Assembly (NCBI RefSeq): GCF_001938565.1
Contig: NZ_MSYM01000001.1
Coordinates: 210,876-274,875 of the forward strand
Reading direction: 5' to 3'
DNA: 64,000 nt
Source of the DNA: Rhodoferax antarcticus ANT.BR
GTDB taxonomy: Bacteria > Pseudomonadota > Gammaproteobacteria > Burkholderiales > Burkholderiaceae_C
In this document: positions 1 through 8,939 of the stretch, in pieces
Numbering within the stretch: the first letter of the stretch is position 1
Layout: every line of letters begins with the position of its first letter
Program-made: the position numbers and the translations under genes
Notes under the pieces: generated by a model
Seen by the model: only the letters and a program-made list of their open reading frames with translations
What the model was told of the DNA's origin: nothing
The model's database searches: none

Positions 1-699
1 AAGTACCTCGCAATCACGCCTCAAGAGGCCTTAGGCTGGTTGCACACCGCAAAGTTCCTGACCACCGCACCACAATTGCATTTTTTGCCACCCTTGAGCG
101 TGCCGGAGATCGCCTTTGTGGGGCGATCCAACGCGGGCAAATCCACCTGCATCAACATCCTGACGCAGCAAAAACAGCTGGCGTTTGCCTCCAAAAAGCC
201 CGGCCGCACCCAGCACATCAACCTGTTTTCTCTGGGCAAACAAGGTGTCACGGATGCGGTGCTGGCCGACCTGCCCGGCTACGGCTATGCCGCCGTACCC
301 AAACAAGACAAAATCCGCTGGCAGCAGGTGATGGCCAACTATCTGGTCACCCGCGAAAACCTCAAGGCCATCGTGCTGATGTGCGACCCGCGCCATGGCT
401 TAACTGAGTTGGACGAGGTCTTACTGGACGTGGTGCGCCCCCGCGTCGAAGAGGGCCTGAAATTCCTGGTGGTTCTGACCAAGGCTGACAAGCTGACGCG
501 CTCAGAACAAACCAAGGCGCTGTCCATCATGAAGTTGCAGGCCGGTGGCGGCGAGGTGCGGCTGTTTTCGGCACCCAAGCGCCAGGGCATTGAAGAGGTG
601 GCTACGCTGCTCTGGCAGTGGGCGCACCCGCAGACCCCTGACAGCGCCGCCACCCTGCCAACTGTGCCGCCTGCAACACCCCTTGACGCCAACACGTGA
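1..699 (+). CDS. engB: Ribosome biogenesis GTPase EngB/YihA, 5' end outside the window
   Basis: TRAFAC-class GTPase of the EngB/YihA family, which helps assemble the large ribosomal subunit. The G1 loop GRSNAGKST, G3 DLPGYGYA and G4 TKAD are all visible, followed by the SAPKR stretch in the G5 position. The frame is open to base 1 and reads a normal family lead-in (ALGWLHTAKFLTTAPQL), so the true start probably lies upstream; the first possible start inside the window is a TTG at 40. The C-terminal tail after the G domain is Pro/Thr/Ala-rich and looks disordered. The stop is followed 9 bp later by a dispersed repeat, then by the convergent end of an acyltransferase gene. Confidence 0.93.
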   Translation, partial: KYLAITPQEALGWLHTAKFLTTAPQLHFLPPLSVPEIAFVGRSNAGKSTCINILTQQKQLAFASKKPGRTQHINLFSLGKQGVTDAVLADLPGYGYAAVPKQDKIRWQQVMANYLVTRENLKAIVLMCDPRHGLTELDEVLLDVVRPRVEEGLKFLVVLTKADKLTRSEQTKALSIMKLQAGGGEVRLFSAPKRQGIEEVATLLWQWAHPQTPDSAATLPTVPPATPLDANT

Positions 700-708
700 T
701 ATAAAAAG

Positions 709-752
709 AATAGCTACTAGCGCTTTATCTATAAGGGCTAGAGGCCAATTTT
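709..752 (+). repeat. Dispersed ~45-bp palindromic repeat, copy 1 (between convergent stops)
   Basis: Matches the family found throughout this window: TAGCTnCTnGCGC, then a TTATnnATAA palindrome running into GGGCTAGAGGCC. It fills the gap between the engB stop and the stop of the convergent acyltransferase gene and just touches the latter. Function unknown. Its position between two converging genes would suit a bidirectional terminator or an mRNA-end stabiliser, which is inference only. Confidence 0.85.
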
Positions 753-1620
753 ATGCATAAACGTCGGACTCACCCGCAGGCCGATCCTTGAAGCGTTTGT
801 GCACCCAGTAATACTGGTCGGGCATGGCGTCAATATAGGTTTGCAAACTGACGTTCATGCGCGCGGTATCTGCCAACAGATCGTCGCTGGGAAAATCTGA
901 CCAAGCTGGCATGACTTCGACCGAGTAACCCTGTGGCGTGAGCCGGGTGACCACTGGCACCACCTTGGCGCGCCCAAGCCGGGCAAAGCGCGACAGGCTG
1001 GGCACCGTCGCAGTGCTCACCCCATAAAACGGCACAAACACCGACTCATGGGGCCCAAAGTTCATATCCGGCAGCAGGTACAGCGGGTCACCTGCACGCA
1101 AGGCGGCCACAATGGTTTTAACCCCATCAGCGCGCCCAAACAGGCGTCCTGAGCCAAAGCGCTGGCGCCCCGCCAGAATCCAGGCGTCCATGACCTTGTT
1201 GGCCTGATCGGTGTAAATGGTGGTGAAGCGGCGCGCCAACTGCTGGGTGAGCGCCGTCCAGCCCGCATCCAGCCCAACAAAATGTGGCGCAAAGATCACC
1301 ACCGGTTCCTGCCCCGCCAATTCATGCACCGCACCGCTCAAGCGCAGGCGCTGGCGCACCAGCTCTGGGGAGCCGTGCCACAGCCAACCCCTGTCCAGCC
1401 AAGCCTGGGCAAAGTGAACAAACACGCCGCGCGTGTGCCGGCGCACCTCGGCCTCGGACCACTCTGGGAAACACAGGCGCAAATTGATCCGCACCACCCG
1501 CCGGCGCGACACCACCACCGCATACAACACCCAGCCCAGCAAGGTGCCAGCGGCGCGCACCCAAGCCAGCGGCCAAGGTGCCAGGCTGCGCATCAGCGCC
1601 AGGCTCAAGCGGCTCAGCAT
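751..1620 (-). CDS. Lipid A biosynthesis acyltransferase (LpxL/HtrB family), HX4D type
   Basis: Member of the LpxL/LpxM/HtrB acyltransferase family, which transfers an acyl chain from acyl-ACP to Kdo-lipid IVA at the inner membrane. A hydrophobic N-terminus is followed by the catalytic H-X4-D motif (HFVGLD) near residue 110, and the C-terminal QYYWVHKRFK motif is typical of the family. The frame is open further upstream, but the ATG at 1620 gives the expected N-terminus and a normal length of 289 residues. The gene lies 28 bp downstream of a paralogue on the same strand, so the two are probably co-transcribed. Which acyl chain each enzyme adds cannot be read from sequence. Confidence 0.88.
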   Translation of the reverse strand: MLSRLSLALMRSLAPWPLAWVRAAGTLLGWVLYAVVVSRRRVVRINLRLCFPEWSEAEVRRHTRGVFVHFAQAWLDRGWLWHGSPELVRQRLRLSGAVHELAGQEPVVIFAPHFVGLDAGWTALTQQLARRFTTIYTDQANKVMDAWILAGRQRFGSGRLFGRADGVKTIVAALRAGDPLYLLPDMNFGPHESVFVPFYGVSTATVPSLSRFARLGRAKVVPVVTRLTPQGYSVEVMPAWSDFPSDDLLADTARMNVSLQTYIDAMPDQYYWVHKRFKDRPAGESDVYA

Positions 1621-1648
1621 GGCGTTGGCACCAGAAAAACGCGCTTCA

Positions 1649-2485
1649 TCATTCGTGCGCTGTCTCGCGGGGCAGTTTGTAGCGCGCATAACCCCACAAA
1701 TACTGGCTGGGGCACTGCAAAACCAGGTCTTGCATGGCCCGGTTCACGGCGGTGGCGGCTGCAGTCAAGTCAGCAGGCAAGGCGGCACTCATGGGTTGCA
1801 CATGCACCCGGTAGCCACGGGCGCCACCCAGACGCTCGCCCCAGGCCAGCAACATGGCGGCACCGGTCTGCTGCACCAGCCTGACGGACAAGGTCATGGT
1901 GTAGGCGTCGCGGCCAAAAAAAGCTGCCATCACACCCATGCCCTGCGGTGGCACCTGATCGGGCAAGAGGCCGACTGATTCACCGCGCCTGAGCGCCTTG
2001 ATCAACTGCTTGACGCCAGACAGTGTGGTCGGTGCGGTGAGCAAACCCGGGCGCTGGCGCGCAGCACCCACCAGTTGGCGCAACCAACTTTGCCGGGGCG
2101 GGCGAAACAGCACGGTGATCGGGTGCGCGCCCTGGCCAAAACGCTGCGCATAGGCCTGCGCGGTGATCTCGAAGCAGCCCAGATGCGGCGTGAGGAAGAC
2201 AACGCCGCGCCCTTCGGCCAAGGCGTGCTGCACATGCTCAGCACCGCGCCAGTCCACCGCCACCGGGCGGCCCAGCCACAGGCGCGGTAGCTCAGCCACC
2301 AACTGGCCACTTTGCCCTACGGCACCCAGGCAAGCGCGCAGTGTCAGGCCCGCCTGCTGAACATTGGCCAGAAACCGGCGCCGGTACACCCCGGAGGCCA
2401 GCCACACGATCCAGCCTAAAACCCAGCCCAACCCATGCAGCACGCCCAGCGGCAACGCGGACAGGAATTTGAAAAAGACGGGCAT
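1649..2485 (-). CDS. Lipid A biosynthesis acyltransferase (LpxL/HtrB family), HX4E type
   Basis: Second acyltransferase of the LpxL/LpxM/HtrB family, 278 residues. The catalytic motif reads H-X4-E (HLGCFE) instead of the H-X4-D of its neighbour; both versions occur in the family. It has a hydrophobic N-terminal segment, the LLPDQVPP stretch and a C-terminal SQYLWGYARYK motif. First gene of a two-gene minus-strand unit. Its start lies 189 bp from the metK start, and the two genes diverge. The tandem pair suggests successive acylation steps in lipid A synthesis (inference). Confidence 0.87.
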   Translation of the reverse strand: MPVFFKFLSALPLGVLHGLGWVLGWIVWLASGVYRRRFLANVQQAGLTLRACLGAVGQSGQLVAELPRLWLGRPVAVDWRGAEHVQHALAEGRGVVFLTPHLGCFEITAQAYAQRFGQGAHPITVLFRPPRQSWLRQLVGAARQRPGLLTAPTTLSGVKQLIKALRRGESVGLLPDQVPPQGMGVMAAFFGRDAYTMTLSVRLVQQTGAAMLLAWGERLGGARGYRVHVQPMSAALPADLTAAATAVNRAMQDLVLQCPSQYLWGYARYKLPRETAHE

Positions 2486-2577
2486 GGGGTGAGATAAACT
2501 ACGGGCGTCGCTGAGTTACGGAACTACTTGCAGGGCGACACACACAAGAGCCACCCCACACGGGTCGCCATTGTGCC

Positions 2578-2595
2578 TTGTCAAATCTTTGACAA
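2578..2595. promoter_or_regulatory. Perfect 18-bp palindrome upstream of metK
   Basis: TTGTCAAA-TC-TTTGACAA, 8-bp arms around a 2-bp centre, about 80 bp before the metK start in the region shared with the divergent acyltransferase pair. The symmetry and size fit a dimeric repressor site. Methyl-cycle regulators of proteobacteria (for example SahR-type ArsR proteins) are possible binders, but no regulator gene is nearby and the assignment is a guess. Confidence 0.45.
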
Positions 2596-2674
2596 ATCTG
2601 CTAAAGCGTTCGCCGAAAGCTCCAAAAAGCCCAAGCAACGCGACCCGGTTGTTAACTTTTTAGGAGCTTTAAAC

Positions 2675-3856
2675 ATGGCGAACGACTTTCTCTTTACCTC
2701 TGAATCTGTCTCTGAAGGCCACCCCGACAAGGTAGCTGACCAGATCTCCGACGCAATTCTTGACGCGATTTTCAAACAGGACCCTCGTTCGCGCGTGGCG
2801 GCTGAGACCTTGTGCAACACCGGTCTGGTGGTGCTGGCCGGCGAGATCACCACCAACGCCCACGTGGACTACATCCAGGTGGCGCGCGACACCCTCAAGC
2901 ACATCGGCTACGACAACACCGACTACGGTATCGACTACAAAGGCTGCGCCGTGCTGGTGGCCTATGACAAACAGAGCAACGACATCGCCCAAGGCGTAGA
3001 CCACGCCTCAGACGACCACCTGAACACCGGCGCTGGCGACCAGGGTCTGATGTTTGGTTACGCCTGCAACGAAACCCCCGAGCTGATGCCCGCGCCGATC
3101 TACTACGCACACCGCTTGGTTGAACGCCAGGCTCAATTGCGCAAAGACGGTCGCCTGCCGTTTCTGCGCCCGGACGCCAAGAGCCAGGTCACTATGCGCT
3201 ATGTGGACGGCAAGCCACACAGCGTCGACACCGTGGTGCTGTCAAGCCAGCATTCGCCCGAGATGAGCCTGGGCCACCGCATGACCGACGCTTTTTATGA
3301 AGCCATTCGTGAAGAAATCATCAAGCCGGTGCTGCCCAAGGAGTGGCTGACCGAAGACACCAAGTACCTGATCAACCCCACCGGCCGCTTTGTCGTGGGT
3401 GGCCCGCAAGGCGACTGCGGCTTGACCGGACGCAAGATCATTGTCGACACCTACGGCGGTGCCTGCCCGCACGGCGGTGGTGCCTTCAGCGGCAAGGACC
3501 CCAGCAAGGTGGACCGCTCTGCGACCTACGCCGCGCGCTACGTGGCCAAAAACGTGGTGGCGGCTGGCCTGGCGCGACAGTGCCAGGTACAGGTGGCCTA
3601 CGCCATTGGTGTCGCCAAACCGATGAACGTCACCATTTACACCGAGGGCACCGGCGTGATCCCTGATGACCAGATCGCCGCGCTGGTGAATCTGCACTTT
3701 GACCTGCGCCCCAAAGGCATCGTGCAGATGCTGGACCTGCTGCGCCCGATTTACGAAAAGACTGCTTCTTACGGCCACTTTGGGCGCGAAGAGCCCGAGT
3801 TCACCTGGGAACGCACCGACAAGGCTGCCGTTCTGCGCGAAGCGGCTGGACTGTAA
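2675..3856 (+). CDS. metK: S-adenosylmethionine synthetase
   Basis: Makes S-adenosylmethionine from methionine and ATP, with release of phosphate and diphosphate. Signatures visible: [15 protein letters not shown] at the N-terminus, [12 protein letters not shown], the ATP-binding [17 protein letters not shown] loop and the C-terminal [10 protein letters not shown]. The frame runs open upstream, but the ATG at 2675 has a good ribosome binding site (TAGGAGC, 8 bp before) and gives [19 protein letters not shown], the family N-terminus, at a normal 393 residues. It ends in a strong intrinsic terminator. Together with ahcY and metF further along it covers much of the methyl cycle. Confidence 0.97.
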   Translation: MANDFLFTSESVSEGHPDKVADQISDAILDAIFKQDPRSRVAAETLCNTGLVVLAGEITTNAHVDYIQVARDTLKHIGYDNTDYGIDYKGCAVLVAYDKQSNDIAQGVDHASDDHLNTGAGDQGLMFGYACNETPELMPAPIYYAHRLVERQAQLRKDGRLPFLRPDAKSQVTMRYVDGKPHSVDTVVLSSQHSPEMSLGHRMTDAFYEAIREEIIKPVLPKEWLTEDTKYLINPTGRFVVGGPQGDCGLTGRKIIVDTYGGACPHGGGAFSGKDPSKVDRSATYAARYVAKNVVAAGLARQCQVQVAYAIGVAKPMNVTIYTEGTGVIPDDQIAALVNLHFDLRPKGIVQMLDLLRPIYEKTASYGHFGREEPEFTWERTDKAAVLREAAGL

Positions 3857-3867
3857 TCCAGCGTCTG

Positions 3868-3906
3868 AGGCGAGCCGTCCCATTGGGGCGGCTCGCCTCT
3901 TTTCTT
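3868..3906 (+). terminator. Intrinsic terminator of metK
   Basis: Perfect 10-bp stem (AGGCGAGCCG / CGGCTCGCCT) with an 11-base loop, followed by TCTTTTCTT, starting 11 bp after the metK stop. Confidence 0.9.
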
Positions 3907-3921
3907 GACATACCCATAACC

Positions 3922-4512
3922 ATGCAACGCACCATCTTCACCACACCCATCATCAACGGGCTATTTCGCGGGCTGTCGGTGGTGGTTCTCAAATTGGCTG
4001 GCTGGAAAGTGCTGGGCAGCCTGCCGCTTGAGGCGCGTCGCTGTGTTTTCATCGCCGCGCCGCACACCAGTAACTGGGACCTGCCCTACATGCTGATGGT
4101 GTCTTTTGTGTTGCGGCTGAACGTGCATTGGATGGGCAAGGCCAGCATCTTCCGCTTTCCGTTTGGTGGTTTGATGCGCTGGTTCGGTGGCATCGCTGTG
4201 GACCGCTCCAAGGCCAACAACTTGGTGGCAGCTTCGGCTCAGGCCATTAACGCAGCCACCGGCGCACTGCAGCTGGTCGTGCCACCCGAAGGCACCCGCA
4301 GCAAAGTCCGCTACTGGAAAACCGGCTTCTATTTCATCGCACAAACCGCTCAGGTGCCGATCGTCATGTCCTACTTGGACTACGGCCGCAAGATCACAGG
4401 CCTGGGGCCTTTGCTTTACCCCAGCGGTGATATCGACGCCGACATGGTGATCATCAAGGCTTTTTACGCACCTTTTAAGGGCAAGAACGCCACGCAGTTT
4501 CACGCCGATTGA
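3922..4512 (+). CDS. PlsC-like 1-acyl-glycerol-3-phosphate acyltransferase family protein
   Basis: Glycerophospholipid-type acyltransferase domain of about 196 residues. The catalytic H-X4-D motif is PHTSNWD near residue 48 and the PEGTRSK motif follows near residue 122, as in PlsC. A hydrophobic segment near the N-terminus suggests membrane association. The substrate is not known; small stand-alone proteins of this type may acylate lysophospholipids. The ATG at 3922 follows the metK terminator by 15 bp, so the gene probably has its own promoter or depends on read-through. Confidence 0.82.
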   Translation: MQRTIFTTPIINGLFRGLSVVVLKLAGWKVLGSLPLEARRCVFIAAPHTSNWDLPYMLMVSFVLRLNVHWMGKASIFRFPFGGLMRWFGGIAVDRSKANNLVAASAQAINAATGALQLVVPPEGTRSKVRYWKTGFYFIAQTAQVPIVMSYLDYGRKITGLGPLLYPSGDIDADMVIIKAFYAPFKGKNATQFHAD

Positions 4513-4562
4513 CGCGCAGGCATCAGCGGCGGGAAAGCCGATGGCCTCGTTTTTGTCAGAGC

Positions 4563-4592
4563 GCGCCGATCGTTAATGAAAGTCCCGGCTGC
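4563..4592. repeat. Direct repeat copy A: duplicated 3' end of dnaE2
   Basis: Thirty bases matching 5328-5357 with three mismatches. Read on the minus strand it encodes SRDFH and a stop, the typical C-terminus of DnaE2. The true dnaE2 end is copy B, and the BrnT/BrnA-like module lies between the two copies. Confidence 0.75.
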
Positions 4593-4721
4593 TCAGCGTA
4601 TGCGTGTGCGAGGCTTTAGGCCGATCAAGGCATCACCATGCTGATTAGCCGGTTTTGTATTGGCATAGTTAATACAAATTCTAGTATCGCTTCGTGGACA
4701 TCCATTTTGAATTCAACCGCA

Positions 4722-4995
4722 ATGTCATTTGACTGGAACGATAAAAAGGCGGGGATCAATCCCCAGCGGCATGACGGCATCACGTTTCAACAAGCTGCTA
4801 CCGTGTTTTTTGATCCGTTTTTTCGGGTTGTTGATGCCAGCTGCCATGACGAGGCCCCACGACGCAGCGATTGGATTTGACGCAACAGGACGATTGCTGT
4901 TCGTGGTGCACATTGAAATTGAGGATACGTCCATTCGGATTATTTCCGCCCGCAAGGCGACCAACGAAGAAGGGCGAGACCATGAACATTCCTGA
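4722..4995 (+). pseudogene. brnT: BrnT-family ribonuclease toxin, frameshifted
   Basis: BrnT toxins are small RelE-fold ribonucleases paired with a DNA-binding antitoxin. The first part reads SFDWNDKKAGINPQRHDGIT followed by FQQAATVFFDPF, and the second part, in another frame, reads AAIGFDATGRLLFVVHIEIE followed by IRIISARKAT. Both halves are clear BrnT sequence. The frame breaks at a run of four C at 4855-4858; removing one C restores DEAHDAAIGFD. The usual BrnT N-terminus (VDIHFEFN) also appears just upstream in a third frame from a GTG near 4695, so a second small frameshift is likely. The 3' end overlaps the antitoxin start. Either a true pseudogene or an assembly error in a homopolymer. 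Confidence 0.72.
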
Positions 4996-5269
4996 ACGCA
5001 TTCGCACCCGGCTGGTCAAGGATCGGCCCATGACCTCAATCACATTAAGAATACCGGTTGATGTGGTGGATTCGATGAAAGAGATAGCGCCGAAAAAAGG
5101 TTTTTCAGGGTACCAGGCGCTGCTCAAGTCCTACCTGAGCGATGGCCTGCGCCGCGATGAAGCGCAGTTTTCATTTGGACCCACAGCACAACTGATTGAG
5201 GCACTCAAAAAACGCGGCGTGCCGGACGCATTGCTGCAAGAGGCTGCACGCGATTTGACGCTGGTTTAA
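4982..5269 (+). CDS. brnA: BrnA/CopG-type ribbon-helix-helix antitoxin
   Basis: 95-residue antitoxin partner of the preceding brnT. It contains TSITLRIPVDVVDSMKEIA and GFSGYQALLKSYLSDGLR, a ribbon-helix-helix pattern typical of the CopG-like antitoxins found next to BrnT. The ATG at 4982 overlaps the end of brnT by 14 bases, the usual translational coupling of such pairs. Antitoxins of this type normally bind their own promoter. With the toxin frameshifted, it may be a solitary antitoxin. Confidence 0.75.
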   Translation: MNIPERIRTRLVKDRPMTSITLRIPVDVVDSMKEIAPKKGFSGYQALLKSYLSDGLRRDEAQFSFGPTAQLIEALKKRGVPDALLQEAARDLTLV

Positions 5270-5327
5270 AGGTGAATTGTCAATGGGTTGGTGATCCGAC
5301 CCTATCACGCAACATGGGCGATCATTC

Positions 5328-5357
5328 GCGCTGATCGCTAATGAAAATCCCGGCTGC
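5328..5357. repeat. Direct repeat copy B: genuine 3' end of dnaE2
   Basis: Matches copy A at 4563-4592 in 27 of 30 positions. It covers the last codons and stop of the dnaE2 reading frame on the minus strand. Confidence 0.75.
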
Positions 5358-8138
5358 GGGTGGCCAGATCACCGAGCAACGGGGTCAGATCACGCAGAAA
5401 ACCAGCCACCACGTGGCAGACCTGGCCGCCACTGGCCTCGTCGCGTTGCCAGGAACCGTGCACCGCCAGCAGTTGTGCGTGCAGCAACGCACTGCGCTGG
5501 CGCTTTTTCAGGGCTTTCCAGACAATCACATTGACGCTGGCGGTTTCATCTTCCAGCGTCACAAAGGTCACGCCTTTGGCGGTGCCAGGGCTTTGCCGCA
5601 TGGTGACCGGGCCGCAGGCGCGCACCAGTCTTGCGTTTGGTAAATCATGCAGTTGCGTGGCGGTTAATAACTTCAAGTTTGATAGCTTCTTGCGCAATAG
5701 CAGCAAGGGGTGGGCGCGTAAAGTCAGCCCAAGAGCGGCATAGTCAAAGCGGACTTCTTCGCCTTGTGCGGCCGCAGGCAAATGCAGCGCACTTTCATTG
5801 AAGCTGGCTTCTTGCAGCAGTTCGGGCGCACGGTGTAAGGCGCTGGCGTCCCAGACTTGCTGGCGGCGGTGACCACGCAAGCTGTGCAGCGCATCGGCGT
5901 TGGACAAGGCTTTGAGGTCGCCCGCAGCCAGCCCGGCGCGCAGGGCCAGATCTTCGGTGCTGGCGAAAATGAGTTGCTGCCGGGCGGCGACGATGCGTTG
6001 CGCTGCGGATTCGGCCAAGCTGCAGACCAGGCGCAGGCCGAGGCGTACCGCTGGTGCTAAAGCTTGGTTGACCCTCAAAGAGGGATCGGGCGCGTCCCTT
6101 TTACTGGCACCTGCGCCACCTGCGCCATTAGCTTCATTGACTCATTGGCTTGGGCGCTGCTTGGAGGGCCATCTGTTCTGACTCCCGTGGTTTGCAGCGT
6201 GCAATCCCAATCGCTGCAAGTCACATCCACCGCCAACACAGTCACCCCATGGCGCCGCGCGTCCTGCACCAGTTGTGACGGCCCGTAAAAACCCATCGGC
6301 TGGCTGTTGAGCAGGGCCGCCAGAAAGCAGGCGGGCTCGTGGCGCTTGAGCCAGCAGCTGGCCCACACCAGCAGCGCAAAGCTGGCGGCGTGGCTCTCGG
6401 GAAAGCCGTATTCGCCAAAACCTTCAATTTGCTTGAACAAGGCTTGCGCAAACTCGGCGGTGTAGCCGTTTTTCAGCATGCCGCTGGTCATGCGGTCGTC
6501 AAAGACGTGCACGCCTCCTTTGCGCTTCCAGGCGGCCATGGAGCGACGCAACTGGTCGGCCTCGCCGGGTGAAAAATCAGCCGCCGCCATGGCCACCTGC
6601 ATCACCTGTTCCTGAAAAATCGGCACGCCCAGCGTGCGCTTAAGCACCTCTTTGAGCGCCGGGCTGGCGTAGCTGACCTGATCCGGCTGCGCACGCGCTT
6701 TCAGATACGGGTGCACCATGCCGCCTTGGATCGGCCCCGGGCGCACGATGGCCACCGCCACCACCAGATCGTAAAAACAGCGCGGTTGCAGGCGCGCCAG
6801 CATGCTCATCTGCGCCCGACTTTCGATCTGGAACACGCCCACGGTGTCGGCGGCGCAGACCATGTCAAAGGTGGCGGGGTCGTCCGCCGGGATGTCTTGC
6901 ATACGCAGCGGGTGACCACGCCGGGTACTGACCCATGCCAGGCAGCGCTGTATGGCGCTGAGCATGCCCAGCGCCAGTACGTCCACTTTCAGCAGACCCA
7001 TGGCGTCAAGGTCGTCTTTGTCCCACTGAATGATGCTGCGCTCCGGCATGGCGGCGTTTTCTACCGGCACCAGCCGGGTGAGCGGCCCGCGTGTCAGCTC
7101 AAAACCGCCCGGGTGCTGGCTCAGATGGCGCGCAAAGCCTTGTAACTGACGGCTCAGGTCCAGCCACAGCGCCAGCAGGTGATCAGGCGGTTTGACAAAC
7201 GCCGGGCCCAGCCGCTCCAGCGCCGCCTGCAGCCGACCGGCCAGCACCGCGCGGGAGTGCATGCCGGGGTGCTCTTTGGCCATGGCGGTGATCAGCGCTT
7301 CATCCACGCCCAGCGCCCGGCCGACATCACGCAGGCTGCTGCGCAGGCGGTAGCTGATGGCCACGGCGGTGAGCGCGGCGCGGTCGCGACCGTATTTGGC
7401 GTAGATGTATTGAATGACTTCCTCGCGCCGCTGGTGCTCAAAGTCCACGTGAATGTCGGGCGGCTCGTTGCGCTCGCGGCTAATGAAGCGCTCAAACAGC
7501 AGGCTTGAGCGCGCCGGATCGACCTCGGTCACGCCCAGTCAACAACACACCGCCGAATTCGCCGCCGAGCCGCTGACCTGGCACAAAATGCCCTGCCCAC
7601 GGGCAAAGGCGACGATGTCGTGCCCGGTCAAAAAGTACATCTCATAGTTCAGCTCAGCAATCAGCGCCAGTTCATGCTCCACCTGCACCCGCACTGCTTC
7701 AGGCAGACCCGCCGGGTAGCGCTGCCCGGCCCCTTGCCAGGTGTACTGGCGCAGGGTTTGCGCTGGCGTCTGACCGGGCAGCACGGATTCCATCGGGTAT
7801 TGGTAACGCAGCTCGTCTAGGCTGAAGTGGCAGCGCGACGCCACCACAACAAGGGTGTTGGCCAGCAGCTCGGGTGGGTAAATTTGCGCCAGCCGCGTGC
7901 GAGAGCGCAGGTGCGCCTAGGCGTTAGGCTGCAGCGCCAGACCGCACTGGGACACCGGCCGACCCAGGTGCACAGCGGTCAGCACGTCTTGCAGCGGTTT
8001 GCGCGAACGCAAATGCATCAGCACCCTGCCGGTAGCGACCAGCGGCACACCAGCCAAGCGGGAGATCTGCGTGAGCTTGTGCAATTGCAGCGCATCTTCG
8101 GCCCTGAGCAGTTGGCTGGCGGTCAGCCAGAGATTTAT

Positions 8139-8183
8139 GCCAAACAGACCTCTAGCCCATATGCATAAAGCGTTAGCAGCTTC
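8139..8183 (-). repeat. Dispersed ~45-bp repeat inside dnaE2
   Basis: Read on the minus strand it has AGCTGCTAACGC, a TTATGCATAT centre and GGGCTAGAGG. In the dnaE2 frame it adds residues around EAANALCIWARG to the N-terminal third of the protein without a stop. Confidence 0.8.
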
Positions 8184-8646
8184 TAAGGGCATAGCATCTG
8201 GTAAATCCAGCAAGATCTCGCAACCCTTCAACCGGGCGCAGCCTGGGTCGGGCCAGCGCACGCTGTACTGACCCTTGGGGGCACTGCGCCGGGCGGTGGT
8301 GATGAACTCGCACAGGTCGCCCCAGGCGGCCAAGTCGTGCGCCAAGGCGATGAGGGTGAACGATGCGCCAGACGGGGTGTGCGTGTGCCCGGCAGAGGAC
8401 GCGGCAGTGGCACCGGCAGTGGCCAGCGTGCCCGCCAGCGGCACCGTAAAGCTGGCACCGGGCAGCAGCTTGAGCCCGCACTTTTTGGCTTCCAGATGCG
8501 CCCGAACCATGCCCGACACCGAGCACGCGTCGGCAAGCGCCAGAGCCGCGTAGCCCAAGGCATGTGCCCGCAGCACCAGTTCCTCCGGCTGCGAGGCGCC
8601 TATGCCAAAGCTGAAGTTGCTCAGGCAATACAGCTCGGCGTAGGCC

Positions 8647-8680
8647 GGGCTTGGGCTTGGGCTTGGGCTTGGGCTTGGGC
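8647..8680. repeat. GGGCTT tandem repeat in the imuB/dnaE2 overlap
   Basis: Five full copies of GGGCTT plus four bases. Because it lies where the two minus-strand frames overlap, it encodes alternating Ala-Gln at the end of ImuB and alternating Pro-Ser at the start of DnaE2. As the unit is 6 bp, copy-number changes keep both frames. Confidence 0.9.
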
Positions 8681-8893
8681 CGCCGGTGGCGCCAGCGGCG
8701 AGTCCCACCAGCCAGATTCCAGCCGCTGCGGCCCGGCCAGCAAGGTGAGCGGGCCTTGGTCATTAGGGCGGCCCTGGCGCACGCTGAGTTTGCGGGGTTG
8801 CGCCAGCAGCCAGGTAGGTTGCAGGGCACTGGCCCAACCCTTGGGCAGCGATCGGGGTACCTTGGCTAGTTTTAAGTCTTTTTGGCAAAACCC

Positions 8894-8939
8894 CAAGTCC
8901 AGGCCTCTAGCCCTTACAGAATATGCGCCAGAAGCTATT
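8894..8939 (-). repeat. Dispersed ~45-bp repeat inside imuB (copy near the 3' end)
   Basis: Minus-strand reading AGCTTCTGGCGC, then TGTAAGGGCTAGAGGCC. In the imuB frame it encodes the stretch around SIASGAYSVRARGLDLG, which has no counterpart in the ImuB family. Confidence 0.82.

Larger units (their letters stand above)
5338..8708 (-). pseudogene. dnaE2: Error-prone DNA polymerase DnaE2 (ImuC), degraded
   Basis: Alpha-subunit-like polymerase of the SOS mutasome, about 1,120 codons long. The PHP-domain start (YAELYCLSNFSFG) follows a GTG at 8708. Continuous homology then runs through in-frame stops TAG (7917-7919, after LQPNA) and TGA (7539-7541, after SAVCC). A third stop (6075-6077) follows about 40 non-homologous residues, and the frame then shifts and resumes as APAVRLGLRLVCSLAESAAQ. 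The active-site segment reads PDIHVDFEH where the family has PDIDVDFEH, so one catalytic Asp is lost. A 45-bp dispersed repeat lies in frame near 8139-8183. The last residues (RSRDFH) are normal. Not expected to give a working polymerase. Confidence 0.9.

Noticed and set aside
5664..5703. Stretch TTTGATAGCTTCTTGCGCAA resembling one half of the 45-bp repeat inside dnaE2
   Set aside because: The residues there (HPLLLLRKKLSNLKLLTATQ) match normal DnaE2 without extra length and the GGGCTAGAGG half is not recognisable, so it is not counted as a copy.
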